From contig NC_064760.1 of the NCBI RefSeq assembly GCF_011397635.1, positions 27,316,856-27,380,855 of the forward strand: a DNA stretch of 64,000 nucleotides, in the 5' to 3' direction. Each line of letters starts with the position of its first letter. Positions within the stretch are counted from its first letter, which is position 1. Under the pieces are notes generated by a model. The model made no database searches. It saw only the letters and a program-made list of their open reading frames with translations, and was not told where the DNA came from. The translations under genes and the position numbers were made by a program. The DNA comes from Epinephelus fuscoguttatus (lineage: Eukaryota > Chordata > Actinopteri > Perciformes > Serranidae). This document shows positions 1-11,506 of the stretch, in pieces.

Positions 1-126
1 TGATGCAAGGGGGGATAAAATAAGACTAAACACGGATTGCCACATACCCACATTTGCTCAAGTAATTAAGACTGAAACAAAAGGTCAGGTCAGACCGCAC
101 ATCAGAGTACTGCCTACATTTCTTAC

Positions 127-1334
127 CTGGCAAAGCTGGTGGGGTAAGAGGGAGAGCTTGAGAAAGGCTCGCTGGCCCTGAGCATTGCAGAGTTGTCCCC
201 AATACCCTGGACTCTGCTCCAGGCCCCACCAATGGTTGTCACTGGGAGGTACTGGCTGGACAACGGCTTCTGAGTCTTCTGCTGCTGAGCTTCATTGCTG
301 ATGGAGTTGACTCCAAAGCAGTAGCTCTGTCCTCCTGAAGTGCTGACCCCGCAGATGGAGATGGGGTTAGGGCTGGGCATGTCTGTGGAGGATGTGCCGC
401 TTATTTGGCAATAACTCTGACCTGTGGATGTCTTCTCCTGTTTGATCACACCTGGGGTGCAGAGCTGGATGAAGCCAGCATCTTTTTCTTTCTTCACCAA
501 TGCAGACAAAGTGGTTGTAGGTGTTAAGGAGGCAGTTGTGGATACACTAGAGCTGGACTGATCTGGACATGTGATCGTGTTGCCATTGAGAGCAACAGAG
601 ATTGCCCCACTGCCATTAACGCTCTCAACCATGGCGGGTTTTATGTCCCTCTCTGAGCTAACGTCCCCAAGCAGAGAATCGTCTGCCAGAGTGGATAGGA
701 AGGCGTCATCCCCGACATAAAAATCTGAGGGGGACCCAGTGAGCTCGAAGTCTTGGAGCAGGTCCAGAGTGTTGTCACTGAAAAATTTCTGGTTCACGTC
801 CACATCTTTCCCAATGTGATCAAAGGCATGATCAAGGTCAATCGGATCCTGGTCTCCTTTATCCATGGAGAAATCCTCTGTTTTCATGTGGAAGAAATTG
901 GGATCTGATCCCCCAATAAGTGAATCCATGCAGGACTGGCTAACGTCTGCTATACTGGCCTCCAACTGGGGCAGATTTTCCCTCAAGGTTTGACGCCCAA
1001 ATATAGTGGAAGTCTGAGTCTGCTGCTGAAGAAGCTTCTGATCTTTGGTCAGCACCCTGGGCTCTGGATCTTCCAACAAGGGGCCTACGGTGGCTGTGAT
1101 AGAGGCGGAGGTGAGCTCCTCTGGAAGGGGGCTGTTGCTGAGGCCGTTAGGCACCTGTCCTGGCTGCATCAACGGGCTGGATGGAAGAACGACTGAGGTG
1201 GCAGAGGCGATGGACACAGCACTGTGAGGAGCCACTTTTAACAGACCTCCCTCCTCAGGGCTTTCAGTGTAGACCAATTTGCTTAAATGGTCATCTCTTC
1301 TATATGATTTCTTCTTCACTCCACTGTTATCCAT
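127..1334 (-). CDS. nr3c1: Glucocorticoid receptor N-terminal coding exon (partial gene)
   Basis: This exon encodes the first 402 residues of a glucocorticoid receptor, a ligand-activated nuclear transcription factor of the NR3C family. The ATG directly follows an AG acceptor with a CT-rich tract, and the exon ends CCAG|GTAAGA two bases into codon 403. Visible parts: a Gln-rich stretch near residues 101-107; an acidic tau1/AF-1 core at about 186-234 ([14 protein letters not shown], then [13 protein letters not shown]), which aligns with the human activation core; and residues 288-301 ([14 protein letters not shown]), nearly identical to human GR and containing the sumoylation motif IKQE at K298. 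VKKE at 280-283 also fits that motif. The stretch GVSTSGGQ at 329-336 is GR-specific. The zinc-finger and ligand-binding exons lie off the left edge. Teleosts usually carry two GR paralogues; this exon alone does not tell me which one this is. Confidence 0.95.
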
Positions 1335-1378
1335 CTTTTTATTTTAGGGGAGGGGGAGACACAGAGAGAGAGAGAGAG
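1335..1378 (-). other. nr3c1: nr3c1 intron 1 acceptor and pyrimidine tract
   Basis: Read on the minus strand, a (CT)n run (an (AG)n run at 1363-1378 on the plus strand) and a CCCCCTCCCCT tract precede AAAAAG and then the ATG. The AG touching the start codon is the likely splice acceptor, so the 5' leader would come from an upstream noncoding exon, as in mammalian NR3C1. Confidence 0.55.
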
Positions 1379-1559
1379 CGTTAGCACACGGGGCTTAGAG
1401 GAGTGCATAGCAACCACATTAAAACTACTAAAAAGGGATTATCATCAGACGCGCACTGTACTGCTACTGTACACATTTAATGTTAAATAAACTGGTTTCA
1501 GTTTGTTCACATGCAAAGAGCAAGTAACAGACAATGGGTCCATATAAGACTGGGGAAAG

Positions 1560-1910
1560 TTGCAAAGCATGCCCCCCCCCCGCGCGCCCTTGATAGCTAA
1601 CGAAGCTAAAGATAGCTAATTGCGTTAGCTTCTCTCATTAGCAAAAAATGCGCACATGAGCGCATAAACAGCAGTGTCCACCTTATACAGATTGTCCTTA
1701 AAGGTAAACACACATAGCATGGCTACCACCACAAAGCACACAGAGATAGTCGTAAAGTTTACCCAAGTCAAAGCTATGCTAGCGTTAGCCACGTTGCTAA
1801 CTGTTGGCATGCTAGCTAGCAATGTGGCTAACCGTTAAAGTGGCTACGAACCTACATTTCGCTCGAATGTCGTTGACAGTAACGTTAGCCTGCTAGCCAA
1901 CATAGCCGCT
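1560..1910. repeat. C-run and cluster of TAGC/GTTAGC motifs
   Basis: A run of C and CG dinucleotides at about 1571-1588 is followed by about 300 bases packed with short words such as GCTAAC, GTTAGC, GCTAGC and AGCTAA in both orientations. It is not a regular tandem array. It lies in the presumed first intron or promoter side of nr3c1. I cannot say whether it is simple-sequence drift or a regulatory cluster. Confidence 0.4.
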
Positions 1911-2016
1911 ATAATCGCGTATTTAGCCTTAAATGTGCCACATTACTGCATTTGCCCACAGCTAACACATATATCAACTCGAATCTGAATAAACGCTCAT
2001 ATTTACCCTTGAAATG

Positions 2017-2320
2017 ACTGATTGTTGGTTTGTGTCCACAGGTCGTCTGTCAACATTGTTTTGGTTGAAAGTGGCAGTGCACAACACGCAACACTGACTC
2101 AATGTTTGTTACTCCCCAGGCGTCGTATCCTCGCTACATGGCTCGACAAAACGACAAAAACCCGCCGAGCTGAATGTGGCTGGAGAGATTTAACTCTTCC
2201 AGGTCGATTTAGCTGTAAAATGTCATGCAAACTGCGTAAACCTGGCTGAGCAGTGGAGAGTCGCAGCTAGCCATTAGGAAAGTAGGCGCTAACCTCCAGG
2301 AAAAACATACAAAATGGAGA
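2017..2320 (-). other. nr3c1: Candidate noncoding first exon of nr3c1
   Basis: On the minus strand a plausible splice donor (TTCAAGG|GTAAAT) ends at 2017, upstream of the coding exon. The sequence behind it to about 2320 could be a leader exon. There is no transcript evidence, no TATA box is obvious, and the 5' limit is arbitrary. This is inference from gene structure only. Confidence 0.22.
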
Positions 2321-5300
2321 ACAGAGCAAGCCAGCCCCATGGCAGACCTGTTTACAACACACAGCGCCGCCTGCTGGTTAAGCAGGGCGACTGCAGCTTG
2401 TTATGTGCTGGAGTTCAACCTCAAACTCTCACTACAGTGCAATAAATACTGTACAATACATATTCACATATCCGTGGAAAAACAATTGCTTTTTAATCAC
2501 GCTCTCTTAGCGCATACACTGCAGTTTGGGTATGAAGCACAGTCCAGGCCACGTGTGCATTAGCAGTGAACAAGTGGTGCAAAACGTCACCATTTGTCTC
2601 CTCTTACATGATTGCTCATACAGCTGCCCACTGTTGGGGCTCCACTGTCTTGCAGCTGTTTATGGAGCCTTGGCAGACAGACAGACAGCAAGACAGACGT
2701 CTAAGCTGGGCAGTCCTGTGGAAGTGAAGGAGGTGGTTTTTATTTCTGCTTTTAAAAAACACCAAGAAGTAGCCCATAGCTACAGATCTGCCAAGCCAAA
2801 AAGAGTCTTTTATTGCTCTGTATGTCCCCAAACAAAGATACCCTGAGCCTGCACAGCTGGGTATCATACCACAGACAGCACATCAGATTATTAGAATTTC
2901 TAAATAGCAGGATTATTGTTCACATCCGATGCAAATTATTTTTGTCTCACTGTGCTTGCAAAAACATTAACTCACACTTCAGTCTAGTGTTTATTGTATG
3001 TAACTTTTTACCCTACAATGAACTGGAGCATTTCACCCGCAGGATGCAACATAACAGTGGTTGGTGTATTGGTTTATGGCAGTGCAATAATATGATATTA
3101 CATGGCTATCTAGACTGCAGTGCAATGTTTAAAAGTTCCCTTGACTTAACTTATTGTTATGTTTGAAACTGAATAGTATCACAAGACTTCAGTTTCCCTG
3201 TTGGTGTACTTATTGTAGGCCTACTGCCTCCGGGGGCTCATGAGGACACTCAGTGTCACTGAAATGGCTGCATTAGTAAACAATAAACCACTACTGGATA
3301 ATTATTAATCAGTTAGCTGTAATGTGTGACCTTTTCACCTTACTGGTAAGAGGGAAACAATCTATATGTGCATTTTCAAAGATACCAAGAAGCAAATAAT
3401 GTCTTTATTCAAACAGAGGGGAGCTTAGAGTGGTTTCTAACTTGTATCTTTAATCGTGATTTTGTCAGAAAACAGCTAACATGCATGATGTTTCTCAAGG
3501 CACCCCAGTTCACACTTCCACCTCTTTCATGTGGAAATGAGTGGTTGAAAGGAGCCTGGGAGAGAAATGAAATAGGGTAAGGCAGGCTATTACTGTGTGC
3601 ATAAGGATAATAACTCTGCAGAGAGGTTTGGGCCTGTATTAGTCAGTGCTTTCAAGGCTGCGCCACAGTGCATTATAAGATTTGCACATTCACCGGCTTG
3701 TTTGTAAAATCACAATCCACACAAAAAAATGTTGAGGTGTAAATTTATCAATGAACATTTTGCCACTAAGAGATTGAGTAATTCAATTCTAAACCATTTC
3801 TTATTTGACATATGTATTTTATGCACGCCAACACAGCCTGACCTGCCTCTAAATGTGTTCATTTCTTTGTATTTCAGCCCAGGCCACACCGCAGATTATA
3901 AAGCAAAAGCTTGCAAAATTCACACTTGTCCATGTAATGTTTCAGCACATACAGATTTTCTTACTTCACGCTCAGATGGGACCCATATTGTCTTACATTA
4001 TTCATGCTGAAATTGCATGAAATTCAACCCCTTCCAAAAGATAGAATCTAACCTGGGAGTAGCACACGAACAGGAAATAAAGTGAAGACAGGAGGCTGGG
4101 AAATTGGCTCTAATGGGAGGATGAGTGAGATGAATAAGAAGCAGGGTTTACAGCACATATGGGAAGAGACTCATCCCCAAGCAAGGGACCGGGAGTGAAC
4201 TACAAGTCCTTTGTTACACAGCACCAGAGGTACACTCACATCTATAGATATGAATTTATTAAGCAAATGAAGCAAACGTAGAATAATCTATATTGTCACC
4301 ACCTATTGATATTTAATTGCTTTTCCTATCTGCACGCCACTGTTAAGGTCACGTAATCCACAAAACATTACAACATTATGTATAATGTAAGCAGAGAAAC
4401 CACACATCATAGAAAAAGAGATCAGTGGTATGCTCACTGTAGCTCTAAATCCCCACTGTTTGAATCCCACTCAGTCCCCTGTGGCTGCTTAGCAACCCCT
4501 CTCCAGCACAATATACTCTGAATTAACAGGGTAAAGCGTGACCGCTGCCTCCTCAAAACCACGAGTCAAGGGTGTGCTCCCATCATCAACGCCTTCTCTC
4601 AGCACTGCAGCAATAAAAGTCTCTGATTTATTACAACATGGCTCCAAAACACAAAATAAACAAGCCAAAAAGCAAACTCGAGGCAAAAAAACAGTCTGAA
4701 TCACAGATCAGTGTTAGTGCTGCTGGTGATGTACTGGACATGAGGGACCTTATACTTCATATATAAAACAAACAATCTCAGATTCAGGTGACACCTCTGA
4801 ATGCAGGTGAACGCTCATATGTATCCTTTGATGCATACCTTACATACAACACTAGCTTGTGACCTACATATATCTGCATATATAGATGATGACATGCATT
4901 GTCAAGCCTTGAATTCTGCCTTGCATCTCACGTCTTCCAAACTGGATTTTCCGCCCTACAGTACTTGGCTTCACTGTGAGTTGATGGCTCTATGACAAAT
5001 TCACTGAGCAGGCCCTGAGCAATAATACACAAGTCACAAACCCCTGTCCTCCTGCTACTATAATCCAGAAAAAAATGACTCAGTAATGAGGATTCATATT
5101 TCTGATCCCCCCTCTCAAACATTGCAAGGGAAACTGTGAGGCACATGGACTTAATGGGAGAAGAAATGACCTCATAGTGATGCATTTTGTTCATTTAGCA
5201 TTAAAACACATACTTATGCAAAATTGAAATATATTAATCAATGCATTTTTACTCTAATATGAGTTAAATTTCAGAGATGGAGCATGAAGCAGCTGAGGCT

Positions 5301-5570
5301 TGGAGATTGCTGAGATCTGTCCGTGGTCCTGAAATAGGAATTCATTCGGTCAAATCGATGAGGAAGGGATCAATTTTCATATTCAGTCACAGCGTTCAGG
5401 CTGTAAGAAGTGATACTGCTGTCTGCAGGTTCATGCTGATGCAGAAGAGTGCAACTGTCATTCTGATTTTTTTTAGTTGATTTCATTTCATGTGTGAGCC
5501 TTTGTTGGCAGCTGGCTAAAAAAGAGTTTAAGAGTAGTATCCTGCAGACCACAAGCTCTTTTCACATGTA
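2321..5570. other. Intergenic stretch between nr3c1 and kctd16, no gene seen
   Basis: Only short open frames without family features occur here. A small (CAGA)n-like run lies at about 2673-2697. I see no exon of HMHB1 or YIPF5, the genes found in this interval in human. Part of it probably holds regulatory DNA for the two divergent genes, but nothing can be assigned by eye. Confidence 0.5.
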
Positions 5571-5574
5571 GCTG

Positions 5575-5685
5575 TCACTGCCGATGAGTCTCTGAGCAAG
5601 ACACTGCATGGGACCTAACCCCTCACCCGTCTCCCGGGATAAGCGCGTCAGCTAAAAGCGTTAAATGTAAATGCGAAAGCCTCTG
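5575..5685 (+). repeat. Degenerate SINE-like tail
   Basis: The words GAGCAAGACACTGCATGG, CTCCCGGGATAAGCGCG and AGCTAAAAGCGTTAAATGT resemble, in order, the 3' body of common fish tRNA-derived SINEs, which typically read as a 'gataaaagcgtc...aaatg' tail. No tRNA head or target duplication is visible, so this is at most an old truncated copy. Confidence 0.3.
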
Positions 5686-6570
5686 TGAAGACTCAGAAGA
5701 AGGGATTAAAATCCGCAACGCTGGATGTTAAAACTGCATTAGACCTGAATCCTCTCCGCCAGCTGCACGCCGCCCGTGGCTAGATCAGAAATTCATGAAA
5801 AACTGCACAGATGCACCCACAACAGACCGCTTATATGTCGATCGTCTGCAAATGTCATTTTCCTTTAAGATGATGTAAGACATTACTTCATGGGACGATT
5901 TTTTCCCCCCTCTCTCTCTTGCACAGCTTGGAGCAACATTATCTTAAAGCTTCTGTCGGACCAAACGTTTCCGCACTCAGCAGTTTGGAGAGATGGGTGC
6001 GCACAGGAGTCGCACTTCCATCCTCCTCTCTGTGAGCAACCTCGGAGCATGTTTCAGCATCCCAGTTGTCAGGAGCGACGCTCAGTAGCAGAATGATGGG
6101 ATGCACGCACATTCTTCAATTTATTTTGGACTGACTGAACCAGAAGCAAGACGGCGCGCCTCTCCATTGAAAACTTAAACAAGAATAAAAGGTTTTTACA
6201 TTTTCTTTCTGATGGTGGGAAATTTCAGAATTAAGTGAGGATTGCATTTCTTTGAAGAAGTCACAGTGATGACCCATCGCAGTGGATGTGTGTAACATGA
6301 TGCGCTCACTGGTTATGATAATCGATTCCGTTCAAAAAGGGTGCACCGTGGGCAGGCACATTTACGCATGGGGTTAAAGGATATACTGTAGGCACACCTT
6401 GGGATTGTTTGTCATGAGATTCTGGATGCACGGACTGCAGCTTGAATCAAGACTATGCTTTGGGTCTGAGGGCATCAGCACCATGCAGCTACACCCCACA
6501 CGCTGAACTTCTGGGACGTTTGCGCTCCGTGATCGAGACTCAGATTTCGTGCAAGATCTGGAAATAAAAA
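5686..6570 (+). promoter_or_regulatory. kctd16: Upstream region and presumed 5' leader of kctd16
   Basis: This stretch sits directly upstream of the kctd16 ATG and contains no other gene. A pyrimidine tract at about 5901-5922 is followed by CACAG, which could be a splice acceptor of a leader exon or chance. The ATG has A at -3 and G at +4. Neither the transcription start nor any upstream exon can be fixed from sequence. Confidence 0.35.
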
Positions 6571-7393
6571 ATGGCACTGAGCGAAAATTGCAAAACGCAA
6601 CCTGCAAAAGAGCAAGGTTCGGTGCAAAACCCTCCATCGGATGTTATTGAGCTGAACGTGGGTGGACAGGTGTATTACACTCGCCTTGCCACCTTGACAA
6701 GCTTTCCAAATTCCTTACTTGGGAAGCTGTTCTCTAACAAGAAGGGGTCTTCAAATGACTTGTCCCGGGACCTCAGAGGACGTTATTTTATCGATAGAGA
6801 TGGCTTTCTGTTTCGGTACGTATTGGATTACCTTAGAGATAAGCAAGTTGTCCTCCCTGACCACTTCCCCGAGAGAGGAAGGTTGAAAAGAGAGGCGGAA
6901 TACTTCCAGCTGCCAGATTTGGTCAAACTTTTGTCTTCCGAGGATTCAAAACTATTTCCGGACGACTTGTACTACAGTGATTTCGATGATGCGTCGCAGG
7001 GCAGCGACCAGAGGTTTTACCCCTCTTACTCCCTTGACAGGAGGTATGGCTACATCACGGTCGCTTTCAGAGGGGCTTGCGCCGGGGGAGGCAGAGAAAG
7101 TCAAATTGATGTCAAGGCCAAAAAGTTACCGAGGATCTTCATCAGCAGTAGGATTGGCTTGGCGAAAGAGGTGTTTGGTGACGCCCTGAATGAGAACAGG
7201 GACTCGGACAGACCACCGGACCGTTACACCTGCAGGTTTTACCTCAAGTTCAGGCACCTGGAGAGGGCTTTTGACATGCTGTCAGAGAGCGGCTTTCACA
7301 TTGTGGCCTGCAATTCGTCCCTGACTGCGTCCTCCATCGGTCATTATGCGGATGACAGGGTCTGGTCCAATTACGCACAGTACATCTTCTACC
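6571..7393 (+). CDS. kctd16: KCTD16 coding exon 1: T1/BTB and H1 domains
   Basis: KCTD16 is a cytosolic auxiliary subunit of GABA-B receptors; the family binds the GABA-B2 tail through a pentameric T1 domain and tunes G-protein signalling kinetics. This exon encodes residues 1-274 plus one base of codon 275. The T1/BTB domain spans about 25-122 (VIELNVGGQVYYTR, FIDRDGFLFRYVLDYLRD, LPDHFPERGRLKREAEYFQL). The H1 domain spans about 156-275 (GYITVAFRG, LAKEVFGDALNE, YTCRFYLKFRHLERAFDML). The start MALSENC matches the human MALSGNC start, and similarity is high throughout. The exon ends TTC TAC C|GTGAGT; joining to the acceptor at 22643 gives FYRGPSRW, matching human FYREPSRW. The C-terminal H2 exon rules out the shorter KCTD8/12 alternatives. 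Confidence 0.97.
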
Positions 7394-8536
7394 GTGAGTG
7401 AAGATTTATTCCTACTCTATGCCTTCAGAAGTGCGGTGAGATAAACTTGTGACTTTGACCTCCAGAAATAATTAGAATACAAACAGCAGCAAAGTTAAAC
7501 AAAGACAACACCCAGCTGTGCCCCTCCCTCCCCCTATATAACCACATCCAGACTGTGGGCGCATCAGTGTGGTATTACATGGTGTCCATCAGAGAGGGCG
7601 TTATCCTCATTAAATGCTGTGAAAAGTTTATCCACACAGCTCTCTATAAGAAAATGCATCTAATTTGTTGCTAATGCTTCTGATTGATTGTAATAATAAC
7701 ACACTCTGTTTAAATAGCACATTTTTCACAAGGTTGCAAACATAAAAACCAATAACAACAATAAAATGAAATTCAAACAACATGGGGATCACAAAAACAT
7801 AAAAACACAAAGGGATGAGAGAGGTTTAAAGGTGCTCTGCAGAAACCGGTGTGTGTTTGCTCACACCACCAGGAGGCATGGTCGTGTTACAGCACATCCC
7901 TCTTGAATCTTTGCATCCCTCACAGTGACTGACTTTAAACTTCAGTTTTGGGGACGGGATAAGACGCAAACTTGCCCAAGGGCCCAGGGGGAGTTGAGTC
8001 ACAGTGCTGCTACACTTCAAGTACACATGCGTCATGCATAAACACGCGTTATAGCTCAGATTCTGATGGGTTATGAATAATATAGCACCAGTGGACAGCA
8101 AAAGAAAATCACATGGATTCTGCTGCATTCTTGTGAATCCGCCTTGCTTTTCAGTTGGACACAAACTTTGTTCATCAGCAAATGCTTTAATTAGCTGCAA
8201 ATATGGTTCATTCCACTCTCTACAGAGAGAGGAGTTGGACCATATGGCCAGTTAAAAAGCACTTTGTTCATTATTCTGAATGGCTCCCCCTGGAAGAGCT
8301 GAAGAAAACCCAGTTGGTGGGTCAAGGTTGGGGGTGCATCAGGGTGGGCTGAGGAAGACATGACATATGGTTTGCTAATGATTTACCAATAGTGCAGTTA
8401 ATACAGGCTAATTACATCAGAGAGGTCTGCCTCGACCTGCACGAACATCCAGCCAGGTAGCATTTTCCTGAGTCATTCAACTTTCTGGAGCACAGCATCT
8501 GGTGTAGGTGTTCGCCCCCATCCCCATTAACAGAGA

Positions 8537-8960
8537 GCCCCAGGACAAAGACACAGGACAGTGAGAGGAAGATGAGAAGGCGTGAAGAAGCAGGGGAGAA
8601 GCTGCAATGAGTGCAGCATGGAGGAAAAGAACATGCAGAGTAAGAAAAGCACAGAAAGCAAGGGAGGGAATTTAAGGAAGCGAGCTGGGGGGATGTGAAG
8701 AAGAGGGAGGTGAGCAGATGGAGGGGAGAGCGGCTGAGCGGGAGGGATGAGGGAGTAAAAGTTGCATGAGACCTGGCCATGGGGAGAAAGAACTGAGGCA
8801 GAAAGAAGAGAGAGGGAGCGGGGAGCAAAAATAGATTAAAGTAAGTATCAGACAGGAAAGTTCATCGGGTCTGAGGGAGAGGAGAGGAAGAAAAAAAAGT
8901 TGGGTGGGAAGACACGGAAGAAAAGGGACAGACTGGGTTTTCATTAAAAGAGAGAAGGTG
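8537..8960 (+). repeat. Purine-rich (GA) low-complexity tract
   Basis: The plus strand is made almost entirely of A and G for about 420 bases (GAGAGGAAGATGAGAAGG and similar), ending near a short (CA)n/(TA)n run at about 8968-8986. It creates long Ser/Pro/Leu-rich open frames on the minus strand that are composition artefacts. Confidence 0.8.
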
Positions 8961-9892
8961 AAAGGAAACACACACACACATATATAGTGAGCATTGGAAG
9001 ACAGAGGCCAAGTCAGGATGATGGATAGACACATCAGAGGCAGACATGCGTGAGAGCCTTTCCTTCACAGGCAGCACAGCGGCCCGCATCCACTTTCAAA
9101 ACTAATACTGTAACCTGATTCTGAATGTGGGGCACTGGCTGGCCTAGGGCAGGTAGTCCTAAACTAAGAATGCATGTAGACAAGTGCACCTTTGGGGTTG
9201 GCACGAAACAGATGTGCTTTATTATTGTTTGTTGTTTTCAGCAGAGCATTTCACTGCTTTCTTTTTACCCCCCCTCCTCCCATCCAATCACAGCCTCATA
9301 TGGAGTGAAACAGGGAGGTTTGTTTGGAGTGTAAAAAGAGCAATCCGGCGCAGTAAATAAATTGAGAGACTTTCTTCCAGCCTGTCAGTTCCTGAGCATC
9401 ATCCATGTTGCTCTTCTTGTTAAATGCGTCAGTTGTTTTCTACAGGCTCCACTGACTCTCAGTAATAGTGTGGTCTCCAAAATGCCAACAGTAGATATTC
9501 ATCATTTCACTGCGTGGTATCATCTGTATTAACAGTCAGGGGACTCGTTCCCTCATAAAGTTAAGGCACTCTGCTCTCAATTATTGTCATCCAGTCCTGC
9601 TCAGTAGGATATATGCTGTTGGTTTCACCACAGACTAAAACAGATGATTCTCTCTGGGAAAGGGCACTCTCCCCGGGAGGCCACAGTGTCCAAGCATTCA
9701 TCACAAGCAAGAGTTTTTGCTCCTGATGGTCGTGATGAATAATTCACATTTGACCGGATATGACTTGTTCACCCTTTGAATAAACAACGGAGCCAGAGAG
9801 AAATATATCAGAACTGATAACCGGCACACATTCAGCTGAATGGGACAGAGAATAGAAGCTGGTTTGGTCAATCAGCAGCATCCAGTGGCGGT

Positions 9893-10060
9893 TCTAGACC
9901 AGTTTCAATGGGGGGGCCAAGCTAGGGCCAGTCCTTTTGATACAGGGGCACATACAAGTATGGTCAAATATCTAAGTCTGAACAATAAGATATATATATG
10001 TGTAAGGGGGTCCAGGGGCATGCTCCCCCGGGAGAAAATTTTGTATTTGATTTAAAGGCA
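9893..10060 (+). mobile_element. hAT-like transposon terminus, extent unresolved
   Basis: The sequence CAGTGGCGGTTCTAGACCAG begins a segment with GGGGGGGCCAAGC, AGGGGCACAT and a CCAGGGGCATGCTCCCCCGG stem. This arrangement is familiar from nonautonomous fish hAT elements. I found no matching inverted end downstream, so it may be a solo end, or the copy may run on through the CpG-rich part near 10.6 kb. Confidence 0.4.
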
Positions 10061-10534
10061 TCAATCTGGTGAATTCTGAGAGCAAAGTTATGATGGCAGA
10101 ATATGCCTAGATTTCAACATCTTTGTGCTTTTTATGTGTGAAAAATGTTCCATTTTTACTGATAAAAACACTAGTTGTATGTTATGGTGAAGGGTTACAC
10201 TTAAAATACGGCTAAGTATTAGTGGTTAAACATTTCAGTAATCAAAAGAAAAATGACTGACGTACTGATCTGCCTCTGGAGGACTATTTTAATATTTAAA
10301 ATCATGTGCAGACAAAATATTCTTTTAAAATTCTCACACTCACAAGTACAGTTCCAGATACGCAAAACAATACAAAATACGCAAAACGAAAGGAAAACAA
10401 AAGGTGAGATTCAAATAAATTACACACAAACAGGCACAAATTACTCTCGATTTGCAAGTACAGCACCCTGAATCAGAGCATTTCAAAAGCCCTCAGGTAG
10501 TTGAATGCCTCTGGGACAGGCCCATTTATAGCAA

Positions 10535-10735
10535 CCTACTGGATCCGTGGCGTGCGCGATCCGGCCGAGGCGCGGGTGCTGGAGCTGATAGCAGCCATTC
10601 AAGAAGCTGCTCCACCAGCCGCGGCCTAGAAGCGGCTCGGCGCTCCGCTCCGCTAAAATTACGCGCCGGGTCTATTTCTGACGGCGCGTCAATTTGCACA
10701 GACCAAATGAGTCAAACAGGAAGTCAGGCGCAGAA
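10535..10735. other. Isolated CpG-dense segment in the kctd16 intron
   Basis: About 200 bases with many CpG pairs (GCGCGATCCGGCCGAGGCGC, CGGCTCGGCGCTCCG, ACGCGCCGGG, GACGGCGCGTC) stand out in AT-rich surroundings. It carries no recognisable coding exon. It may be the interior of the transposon whose end is at 9893, or an intronic CpG island. Confidence 0.45.
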
Positions 10736-11386
10736 AAGACGAGAGTATCCAGTCGATTTTCAAAATAAAAGACCCATGACAACTCCGGATCGTGTATCAC
10801 ATCACTGCATAAACATGATGTGACAGGCATGAGTCAAATGAAAAGGAAAAAGTTTTCAGAGCTTACCTCAATGGTGCTGTGTGTTGCCGTGCAGGCTCAG
10901 AGTTGTCTTAAATACAGCCACACAATTCCCTACTGACGTGTTCTGGGTGTTTTCAAGAATGCTCACGAAGTGGATGTCAGTATTCCTCAATATTCCGCTT
11001 AGAAATGCGGTCTGCTCTATCAACTTAGGCTCACATTAGCGCTAGGAGAGCGACGTCTGTGGTGAGGCCGGGGAGGGTGAGGGGGAGGGAGGGGGAGCCG
11101 AAGAATTCCCAGTAGGAGCTCCAGCCGGTGCGCTACAGGGTGACGTTCATTTACCGGAGGCATTTATATCTGGCCAATTTTTGGAGACTGTGGCAGGGCA
11201 AATTAGTCAATGTATGGGAAACACTAAACACTAGAAAACTCGGGCCCTTTTCCTTCTTGTGTGGTGTATTCTGCATGATTCACTGGGTGCGCCTCTTTAA
11301 GTGGTCCGACCGGCAAACTGGTGGTGGCCCTCAGAGCTCAGTGTACTGCAGATAGACACAACACGAGCAAATGAAAAAACAGCTTC

Positions 11387-11506
11387 ACCAACTTGACACA
11401 TGCGTGGCATTTAGAAAACATTGTCCAACTTGACGACACAAGAAAACATCTGACTAAATGTGTGCAGCATTTAGAAAACATTCACCAACTTGACGACACA
11501 CAAATA
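11387..11506 (+). repeat. Two copies of a 60-bp unit inside the fold-back element
   Basis: GCATTTAGAAAACATT followed by CCAACTTGACGACACA begins at about 11407 and again at 11467, with a further partial CCAACTTGACACATGCG before the first. The right arm has a single equivalent, so the duplication arose in the left arm. Confidence 0.65.

Noticed and set aside
2526..2867. Overlapping 106-codon plus and 83-codon minus frames as a small gene
   Set aside because: No family feature, splice context or codon bias; part of it reads a CAGA microsatellite-like run.
8412..9089. Several Ser/Pro/Leu-rich minus-strand frames
   Set aside because: They read the complement of a purine-rich tract; composition explains the lack of stops, and they have no domain or splice context.
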